In this document: in pieces, positions 58,193-64,000 of the stretch
Position numbering within the stretch: position 1 is the first letter of the stretch
Layout: every line of letters starts with the position of its first letter
NCBI GenBank assembly: GCA_902598655.1
Contig: CACKCQ010000001.1
Location: forward strand, 1-64,000
Reading direction: 5' to 3'
DNA length: 64,000 nucleotides
Origin: an uncultured Pelagibacteraceae bacterium
GTDB taxonomy: Bacteria; Pseudomonadota; Alphaproteobacteria; Pelagibacterales; Pelagibacteraceae
Made by a program: the position numbers and the translations under genes
The notes under the pieces: model-generated
Told to the model about the DNA's origin: nothing
The model's input: only the letters and a program-made list of their open reading frames with translations
The model's database searches: none

Positions 58193-58929
58193 TAATTACT
58201 GGAGCAGCAACTCGAATGGGAGCTGCCATAGCTAAAAAATTATCTGGGCCTAATATTGAAATTGTTATCCATTATAACAAATCTAAGTCCAAAGCAGAAA
58301 GCCTTAAAAAAGATTTAAATAGAAGTGGTACAAAAATTTATTTGGTAAAGGCAGATTTAACTAAAGAAAAAGAAATAGAAAGAATGCTTAAATTTTCAAA
58401 ATCAAAATTGAAGTATTTTGATTGTTTAATTAATAATGCTTCATTATTTGAGAACGATAAAATTGAAAATTTTACAACAAAAAGTTGGGAAAGCCATTTA
58501 GAAGCCAATTTAAAAGCGCCAGCTTTATTATCAAAGGGTTTTGCGAAAAATGCTAGAGGCAAAAACAATAATATTATTAATATAATTGATCAAAGAGTAT
58601 TCAAGTTAACTCCATATTTTTTTTCATATACATTAAGTAAAACTGGTCTTTACACTTTAACCAAAACTAGCGCCATGAGTCTTGCCCCAAATATTAGAGT
58701 GAATGGAATTGCTCCAGGTCCAACTATTAAAAATAAAAGACAGTCTGACAAGCATTTTAAAAAACAATACATGGCAACACCTCTTAAAAGACAGACAAAT
58801 GTAGAAGAAATCTGCAATGCTGTTGACTTTTTTATTAAAAATAGATCTATTACCGGTCAAGTTTTAGCAATTGATAGTGGCCAAAACTTAAACTGGCAAA
58901 CTCCAGACATAATGGGTGGTAAGGAATGA
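58174..58929 (+). CDS. SDR oxidoreductase, FolM/pteridine-reductase-like
   Basis: A 251-residue classical SDR. The cofactor loop [12 protein letters not shown] has arginine where pteridine reductases bind the NADPH phosphate (TGAxxRxG). The active site has NNAS, then the tyrosine-lysine pair YTLSK near residue 150, and VNGIAPGPT. FolM makes tetrahydromonapterin or dihydrofolate. Its place two genes before folB supports a pterin role, which is otherwise an inference. It overlaps uvrB by 19 bases and the next gene by 4. Confidence 0.85.
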   Translation: MEARKIIITGAATRMGAAIAKKLSGPNIEIVIHYNKSKSKAESLKKDLNRSGTKIYLVKADLTKEKEIERMLKFSKSKLKYFDCLINNASLFENDKIENFTTKSWESHLEANLKAPALLSKGFAKNARGKNNNIINIIDQRVFKLTPYFFSYTLSKTGLYTLTKTSAMSLAPNIRVNGIAPGPTIKNKRQSDKHFKKQYMATPLKRQTNVEEICNAVDFFIKNRSITGQVLAIDSGQNLNWQTPDIMGGKE

Positions 58930-59936
58930 AAAAATTAATACTTACAATTTCAATATTTTTTACATTAATTTCTTTAGCAGAAGCTAGAGAATGTAAATCT
59001 GGAAATATCAAGGGAGACGCATTTATTTATAGTGATGGAAAAAAAGTAACTGTAATAAAAGGAACTGATATTCCAAATCCAGAAAATAAAATCATAATGA
59101 TCTATAATACAGGAGGATGGACAGTCAAAAAGAGTTGGGGAGAATGTAAAGATTTTCTTCCAAAACATTTAGGTCAAATATCTGGAACTAAAATTAAAGG
59201 TAAAGAACTGGTTTTAATGCTTAATAAAAGGTTACATAAAGCAGGTGGAGATGATGGATATGGTTGTGCATGGAAATTCAAAGGTGCATTTCACAAACCT
59301 TGGTATGATTGTGTTTTAGAAAATTGGGGAATAAGTAAAAGAGTCGATGTAAATAAAGAAATAATTGATGAATTAGTTTCAAAAGGAACTCCAAGAAATC
59401 AAATATTTATGTCTGGATTGTCTTGCGGAGGTATTGATACACTTAGACACAAAGGTCTCTATCCAGAGGACTTTAATGCAACTATTTCCTTCATGCCTAA
59501 TTGTTGGGATAGAAATCCAAACACTCCAATTAGAAAAATGCAAATTGACGAACTGAAAAGTTTTAAAAGAATAGATGCTCTAGTTTTTCATAGCCCCGTA
59601 GATGGTGAGGGAGATTGGCGTAGCAATAGTGTCTGGATGAAAAAAGATTTAGGAAATATCCCGGGTATAAAATGGATTGATACACCTGGTCACACAAATA
59701 GAAAAATTTTTGTCAATGGAAAAGATTGTAAAGTTAGAGAGAAAATGAAAGGTGGATGGGAAGAAGCTTGGCCAGAAGGTAAAGAAAAACTAACAAGTGA
59801 AAAAAAATTTGTAGTTCTTGATAAGAAATTACAGAAAGAAATGAAAAAGAGTGCTGCAGGCCATCAACTTGTTAAATATAGCTGTTTTAGTTATTACCAT
59901 CCAGAAATTATTAAATTTATAGAATCTAGAATGTAA
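58926..59936 (+). CDS. Secreted alpha/beta-hydrolase-like protein, unknown function
   Basis: A 336-residue protein with a clear signal peptide (cut near EA-RE, residue 20). A nucleophile elbow GLSCGG centres on S166, following a strand (NQIFMSG), as in alpha/beta hydrolases. Possible acids are D226 and D230 (FHSPVDGEGDW), and possible histidines H256, H313 or H325. Eight cysteines (23, 74, 114, 129, 167, 193, 268, 320) fit periplasmic disulfides. I do not recognise the family or substrate. It is translationally embedded between the FolM-like gene (4-base overlap) and folB (2-base gap), which is odd for a secreted protein. Confidence 0.75.
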   Translation: MKKLILTISIFFTLISLAEARECKSGNIKGDAFIYSDGKKVTVIKGTDIPNPENKIIMIYNTGGWTVKKSWGECKDFLPKHLGQISGTKIKGKELVLMLNKRLHKAGGDDGYGCAWKFKGAFHKPWYDCVLENWGISKRVDVNKEIIDELVSKGTPRNQIFMSGLSCGGIDTLRHKGLYPEDFNATISFMPNCWDRNPNTPIRKMQIDELKSFKRIDALVFHSPVDGEGDWRSNSVWMKKDLGNIPGIKWIDTPGHTNRKIFVNGKDCKVREKMKGGWEEAWPEGKEKLTSEKKFVVLDKKLQKEMKKSAAGHQLVKYSCFSYYHPEIIKFIESRM

Positions 59937-59938
59937 AT

Positions 59939-60364
59939 ATGAAAAAAAATAATCTCAAAGTTGTAAAAATAGATAAAAATAAAAGCCTATTTAACTATGA
60001 AAAGAAGGTCTTAATAAAAGAATTAGTGTTAAATTTAAAACTTGGTTATTTTGATTTTGAAAAAGAAAAGCCTCAAAAAGTAAAATTTAATTTAGAAGTA
60101 AATTATCAAGATAAACAACCCTCGAATGACAAAGACATTAAATCGATAGTTAACTATGCTAAAATAGTAAAATTAATAAAAAAACTAGTAAAAAACAAAC
60201 ATTACAATTTTCTTGAAACATTGGCAGAAGATGTTTTTGATGAGCTATTCAAAGATAAAAGAATAGATAAAATTACTCTTCAAATCGAAAAATTAGAAAT
60301 AATGAAGGATTGTAGCTCAGTTGGGATCCAAATTTCTAAAAAAAGAAGCCATGATCAGCTCTGA
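59939..60364 (+). CDS. folB: Dihydroneopterin aldolase FolB
   Basis: FolB splits dihydroneopterin to hydroxymethyl-dihydropterin in folate synthesis. Recognisable parts are [26 protein letters not shown], then [16 protein letters not shown] and [14 protein letters not shown], where the conserved glutamate binds the pterin, and the strand [22 protein letters not shown]. It has 141 residues, with a 25-residue N-terminal extension that is basic and not conserved. Epimerase activity is common in this family. It overlaps uvrC. Confidence 0.9.
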   Translation: MKKNNLKVVKIDKNKSLFNYEKKVLIKELVLNLKLGYFDFEKEKPQKVKFNLEVNYQDKQPSNDKDIKSIVNYAKIVKLIKKLVKNKHYNFLETLAEDVFDELFKDKRIDKITLQIEKLEIMKDCSSVGIQISKKRSHDQL

Positions 60365-62186
60365 TATAGGTAAAGAAGTAATTAAAAAAGAATTGCCCTT
60401 GGTTCCTAAGCTGCCAGGTGTTTATAGGATGCTAAATTCAAAAGGAGAAATTCTTTATGTAGGTAAAGCAAAAAACCTTCCAAATAGACTTAAAAGTTAT
60501 GTTTCAGAGAAAAATCATATCATTAGGACTGAGAGAATGCTCTCTCAAACAAAAAGGCTCGAAATTACTACTACCTCAAATGAAAGTGAGGCTTTACTTT
60601 TAGAGGCAAATTTAATTAAAAAGTTTAAACCAAAATTTAATATTTTACTAAGAGATGACAAATCCTTTCCTTTTATTTTTATAGGCGACAAAGATAAATG
60701 GCCACAAATCAAAAGGCACAGAGGAAAAAAAGGCAAAGAAGGATTTTATTTTGGACCGTTTGCATCAGCTGGATCCGCAAATTGGACTATAAAAATGATC
60801 CAAAAAATATTTCATCTTAGAATTTGTGATGATACTGTTTTCAAAAATAGAGAGAGACCGTGCATACTTTATCAAATTAAAAGGTGCTCAGGACCTTGCG
60901 TTGGTTACGTAACTGAGAGTGATTATAAACAAACTGTTAATGATGCAATTGAGTTTGTGTCTGGCAAATCTAGAAAAATTCAGAAAAGCTTATCTAATCA
61001 AATGGAAAAAGCTAGTGAAGATTTAGACTTTGAAAAAGCGGCAATATTAAGAGATCGAATTAAATCATTAAATATTATCCAATCTTCTCAAAGAATTAAT
61101 GAAGCAAACTTAGTCGAAGCAGATGTTATCGCGGGATATAAAGAGTCTGGAAAAACTTGCATTCAAGTTTTTTTTTATAGGTCAAAACAAAATTGGGGTA
61201 ATCAAGCTTTTTTTCCAAAGCATGATCCAGAAGAAAATCTAAGTGATATTATTAATTCTTTTGTCTCTCAATTTTATGAAAATAAAAGTGTGCCTTCTTC
61301 AATAATTTTATCAAATGAAATTAAAGAAAAAGAATTAATTGAAAAAACACTTACACAAAAAGAAGGTAAACAAATCACAATTACTGTTGCAAAAAAAGGG
61401 ACAAAACTAAAAGTTATTAATCAAGCAATAAATAATGCAAAAGATAGTTTGAATAGAAAACTTTACGAGAGTCAGAATAATAGAGATCTTTTTGATGCAG
61501 TATCAAAAAAATTCAATCTTGAAACTAATATTAATTTAGTCGAGGTTTACGATAATAGCCATATTCAAGGCACAAATAGTGTAGGTGCTTTAATTACTTA
61601 TGGCGATGAAGGGTTTGTTAAAAAAAGGTATAGAAAATTTAATATAAAAATACAAAAAAATGCTCAAGATGATTATGGGATGATGAAGGAAGTTCTTAAC
61701 AGAAGATTTAAAAGAGCAGTTCAAGAGAAAGATAACTATCTAACTTTTCCTGATTTAGTCTTAATTGACGGAGGGAAAGGTCAATATTCAGTGGCAAGAG
61801 AAGTGATGAATGAGCTTGGTCTACATGAAATTCCTATTGTAGCAATAGCAAAGGGTAAAATGAGAAATAGCGGAAATGAAACATTTTTTCATAATGGAAG
61901 AGAGTTCAAGTTTGAGAAAAATGATCCTACATTATTCTTTTTACAACGATTAAGAGATGAATCTCATCGATTTGCTGTAAGTGCTCACAGAGCAAAAAGG
62001 AAAAAGGGCATAAGTAAATCATTATTAGATCAAATTGATGGTATTGGATCTATCAGAAAAAGGGCCTTATTAAATCATTTTGGTTCAGCTAGAGCTGTGG
62101 AATCAGCTAGTTTAGATGAAATAAAATCAGTTGATGGAGTTGAGGAAAAAGTTGCAAAAAAAATATATAACTTCTTTCACGAATGA
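60351..62186 (+). CDS. uvrC: UvrABC excinuclease subunit C
   Basis: UvrC cuts on both sides of DNA damage. The GIY-YIG domain for the 3' cut is at the start ([30 protein letters not shown]), followed by four-Cys-like CSGPCVGY, a UVR motif ([23 protein letters not shown]), the RNase H-like domain for the 5' cut ([18 protein letters not shown] and [12 protein letters not shown]), and C-terminal helix-hairpin-helix pairs. A TTG at 60321 is possible, but the ATG at 60351 ([10 protein letters not shown]) is closer to the usual N-terminus. It overlaps folB by 14 bases and pgsA by 4. Confidence 0.97.
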   Translation: MISSDIGKEVIKKELPLVPKLPGVYRMLNSKGEILYVGKAKNLPNRLKSYVSEKNHIIRTERMLSQTKRLEITTTSNESEALLLEANLIKKFKPKFNILLRDDKSFPFIFIGDKDKWPQIKRHRGKKGKEGFYFGPFASAGSANWTIKMIQKIFHLRICDDTVFKNRERPCILYQIKRCSGPCVGYVTESDYKQTVNDAIEFVSGKSRKIQKSLSNQMEKASEDLDFEKAAILRDRIKSLNIIQSSQRINEANLVEADVIAGYKESGKTCIQVFFYRSKQNWGNQAFFPKHDPEENLSDIINSFVSQFYENKSVPSSIILSNEIKEKELIEKTLTQKEGKQITITVAKKGTKLKVINQAINNAKDSLNRKLYESQNNRDLFDAVSKKFNLETNINLVEVYDNSHIQGTNSVGALITYGDEGFVKKRYRKFNIKIQKNAQDDYGMMKEVLNRRFKRAVQEKDNYLTFPDLVLIDGGKGQYSVAREVMNELGLHEIPIVAIAKGKMRNSGNETFFHNGREFKFEKNDPTLFFLQRLRDESHRFAVSAHRAKRKKGISKSLLDQIDGIGSIRKRALLNHFGSARAVESASLDEIKSVDGVEEKVAKKIYNFFHE

Positions 62187-62767
62187 AATTTAAAATACCT
62201 AATTATTTAACAATTGGACGAATAATAATTGTTCCAATATTTGTTTTTACATTCTACCTTCCTGGATTTTATGGAGACGTTATACCATTTGCTCTTTTTT
62301 TAATTGCCTCATTTACAGATTTTTTAGATGGTCTTTTGGCGAGGATGTTTAAAGAAGAGTCTAAACTTGGTGAACTTTTAGATCCTATTGCAGATAAAAT
62401 TATTGTTGCAACTGCGTTAATTTTATTAGTTATGGACCAAACAATAAAAAATTACGAAGTTATCGCAGCTATTATAATTCTTACAAGGGAAATATTAATT
62501 TCAGGTTTAAGAGAATTTCTAGCGAAAGGAAAAATAAAGCTTCCAGTTTCTAATTTAGCAAAACTAAAAACATTCCTACAGATGTTTTCGATAGCAATTC
62601 TTTTGACTGGAGAGACTGGAAATAAATTAATTAATTTTCAAGATTATAATGCTCAAACAATTGGTATCATTATTTTATGGCTATCTGCGTTTTTAACACT
62701 TTATACCGGATATGATTATCTTAGAAAAGGAATAGACCATGCAATTTCTGAAGATAATAAGGATTAG
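62183..62767 (+). CDS. pgsA: Phosphatidylglycerophosphate synthase
   Basis: PgsA joins CDP-diacylglycerol and glycerol 3-phosphate to form phosphatidylglycerophosphate, the precursor of phosphatidylglycerol. The CDP-alcohol phosphotransferase signature [23 protein letters not shown] carries all conserved Asp and Gly residues (DGxxAR, G, D, D). The start [16 protein letters not shown] is typical. Five or six membrane helices and 194 residues are normal. The uvrC-pgsA order is common in alphaproteobacteria and gamma-proteobacteria. It overlaps convergent ilvE by 4 bases. Confidence 0.96.
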   Translation: MKFKIPNYLTIGRIIIVPIFVFTFYLPGFYGDVIPFALFLIASFTDFLDGLLARMFKEESKLGELLDPIADKIIVATALILLVMDQTIKNYEVIAAIIILTREILISGLREFLAKGKIKLPVSNLAKLKTFLQMFSIAILLTGETGNKLINFQDYNAQTIGIIILWLSAFLTLYTGYDYLRKGIDHAISEDNKD

Positions 62768-63645
62768 GCAGCTTTTTTTTGTCTAACTAACTGATCAAAG
62801 CTTTTTGATAATCCTAATATAACATCACAAATTTTGTATTTATGATCTGCTATGCTTGCAACAGGTGTTATTTCAGCTGCAGTACCGGTTAAGAAACATC
62901 CTTCAAAATTACCTAGTTCATCTGGAGAAATTTTTCTTTCATGAACTTTAATATTTTTTGATTTGGCTAATTCAATTACAGCTTGTCTTGTAATGCCATT
63001 TAAAAAAGAGTCCGGTGTTGGTGTATGTAATTCATTATTTTTATCTTTAAAAAAAATGTTTGCACTTGTTCCTTCTGCAACATTACCTTCAAAATCTAAC
63101 ATTAATGATTCAGAATACCCTTGTTGTTCAGCTTCGTGTTTTGAAAGAGTACAAATCATATATAATCCAGCTGCTTTTGCATCCCAAGGAATAGTATTTG
63201 GAGCCGGTCTTCGCCATTTAGAAATATTTAATCTTATTCCTTCAGCTTTTAATTTTGGATCAAAATACGCAGGCCATTCCCACGTGGCTATTGCTACATT
63301 AATTGTATTTTTCTGCGCAGACACACCCATCATCTCACTTCCTCTCCACGCAAATGGTCTTACATATCCATTTTGAATATTTTGAACCGCCACTATTTTT
63401 TTAGAAGCTTCATTTATTTCATCTTTTGTATAAGGAATATTAATGTCTAATCTTTTTGCAGAATAAAATAATCTATCTGTGTGCTCTTCTAGCTTAAATA
63501 TTTCTCCGTCATATACTCTTTCACCTTCAAAAACTAAACTTGCATAATGAAGTCCATGACTGATTACATGGCATTTTGCATCTTGCCATTCAACAAGCTC
63601 ATTATTGTACCAAATTTTTCCTGATCGTTTATCGAAAGGTATCAT
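62764..63645 (-). CDS. ilvE: Branched-chain amino acid aminotransferase
   Basis: IlvE makes valine, leucine and isoleucine from their 2-oxo acids using PLP (fold type IV). The PLP lysine is in WDAKAAGLYM near residue 158, with ISHGLHYASLVFEGERVYDG, EGTSANIFF and GTAAEITPV as family motifs. It has 293 residues. The near-leaderless promoter upstream is shared territory with the MarR-type gene. D-amino-acid transaminase is a related family, but the FEGERVY and RRPAPNTIP segments favour IlvE. Confidence 0.96.
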   Translation of the reverse strand: MIPFDKRSGKIWYNNELVEWQDAKCHVISHGLHYASLVFEGERVYDGEIFKLEEHTDRLFYSAKRLDINIPYTKDEINEASKKIVAVQNIQNGYVRPFAWRGSEMMGVSAQKNTINVAIATWEWPAYFDPKLKAEGIRLNISKWRRPAPNTIPWDAKAAGLYMICTLSKHEAEQQGYSESLMLDFEGNVAEGTSANIFFKDKNNELHTPTPDSFLNGITRQAVIELAKSKNIKVHERKISPDELGNFEGCFLTGTAAEITPVASIADHKYKICDVILGLSKSFDQLVRQKKAA

Positions 63646-63661
63646 TATTTAATTTTATAAA

Positions 63662-63690
63662 AAAATATATTTGTATATATAATATGTCAA
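63662..63690 (-). promoter_or_regulatory. Promoter of ilvE
   Basis: A perfect -35 box TTGACA (63685-63690) and -10 box TATTTT (63662-63667) on the minus strand are 17 bases apart. The transcript would start about 10 bases before the ilvE ATG. An imperfect AT-rich inverted repeat lies across it and may be the operator of the divergent MarR-type regulator. Confidence 0.55.
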
Positions 63691-63704
63691 TATAACTTAC
63701 CAAT

Positions 63705-64000
63705 ATGAAAAAACTTTTATATTTAAAAGATGATGATCTCAAACAATATATTGAAAAAATATTTCTTGGCTACAGAGAGACGGTCTCAGATGCTAGAAAT
63801 GTGTTGAATAAATACTCCATAGGTGTCGCACATAACAAGGTTATTCATCTAATTTCATTATATGAGGGTATCACAATATCAGAACTTTTAAGAAAATTAA
63901 AAGTTACAAAACAAAGTTTGAATAGAGTTTTGAAAGATTTAATAAATTTAAAAGCTATAAAATACGAAAAAGATCAAGTAGATACCAGAATAAAACATGT
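63705..64000 (+). CDS. MarR-family transcriptional regulator, cut by window edge
   Basis: The first 98 residues of a winged helix-turn-helix regulator. The start MKKLLYLKDDDLKQYIEKIF leads to the HTH with SLYEGITISELLRKLKVTKQSLNRVLKDLINLKAI, followed by the wing with DTRIKHV, the DxR motif characteristic of MarR proteins. It is divergent from ilvE over 59 bases, an order seen in other alphaproteobacteria. Control of ilvE or of itself is inferred. The C-terminal dimer part lies beyond the window. Confidence 0.88.
   Translation, partial: MKKLLYLKDDDLKQYIEKIFLGYRETVSDARNVLNKYSIGVAHNKVIHLISLYEGITISELLRKLKVTKQSLNRVLKDLINLKAIKYEKDQVDTRIKH

Noticed and set aside
62963-63376. 137-codon frame antisense to ilvE
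   Set aside because: A shadow of strongly conserved ilvE codons without family features.

Overview
This 64 kb window is an AT-rich, very tightly packed alphaproteobacterial chromosome segment that looks like the SAR11 clade (Pelagibacterales). The reasons are a proteorhodopsin followed by ferredoxin and ferredoxin-NADP reductase genes, alphaproteobacterial forms of DksA, DnaG and dihydroorotase, a yqeY-dnaG-rpoD block, near-zero intergenic distances, and no mobile elements, phage genes or CRISPR arrays. No stretch longer than 300 bases lacks a gene.

Layout. Positions 1-1941 hold a glycosyltransferase operon on the minus strand: a GT39-type membrane enzyme, a 34-residue membrane peptide and a GT2 enzyme cut by the window edge. 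Positions 2015-5299 carry dksA and, on the minus strand, proteorhodopsin, then a ferredoxin, ferredoxin reductase and GST operon that seems to have its own promoter. Positions 5514-13165 are a run of short metabolic units: prpE and an SMR transporter, dihydroorotase, ygfZ, a MazG-like enzyme, fumC and an AsmA-like protein. Positions 13196-16893 encode a UvrD-type helicase and an Xaa-Pro aminopeptidase.

Positions 38001-16882 (minus strand) form one long division and cell-wall cluster: mraZ, ftsZ, rsmH, ftsL, ftsI, a murE-murF fusion, mraY, murD, ftsW, murG, murC, murB, ddl, ftsQ, ftsA, lpxC, bamD, ligA. It covers the cytoplasmic and lipid-linked steps from UDP-MurNAc formation to lipid II, the septal machinery, and two outer-membrane functions. 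The order is canonical except that ftsZ lies just after mraZ, and murE and murF are one reading frame. Upstream are a MraZ-type operator (three TGGG at a 10 bp period) and the RNase P RNA.

Positions 38535-41739 are envelope genes: amidase, mlaA, mlaC, a CIA30-family protein and a small membrane protein. Positions 41816-46234 hold a CAU-anticodon tRNA, an odd tRNA-Val(GAC), rpoD, dnaG and yqeY. Divergent from these are carA and carB. After a 2OG-oxygenase/ELM1-like pair come trxB, an extended SDR, a PsiE-like protein and an aspartate aminotransferase. Positions 56018-62767 form an overlapping operon joining DNA repair (uvrB, uvrC), pterin/folate genes (FolM-like SDR, folB), a secreted hydrolase-like protein of unknown function, and pgsA. 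The window closes with ilvE and a divergent MarR-type regulator cut by the edge.

The most notable points are the tRNA-Val(GAC), whose stems are perfect but whose D- and T-loop contact residues are altered; the relocated ftsZ; the murEF fusion; the inverted repeat on the ferredoxin promoter; the unknown secreted protein inside the uvrB-uvrC operon; and convergent gene pairs that overlap or nearly touch throughout. I saw no clearly new multi-gene defence or mobile system.
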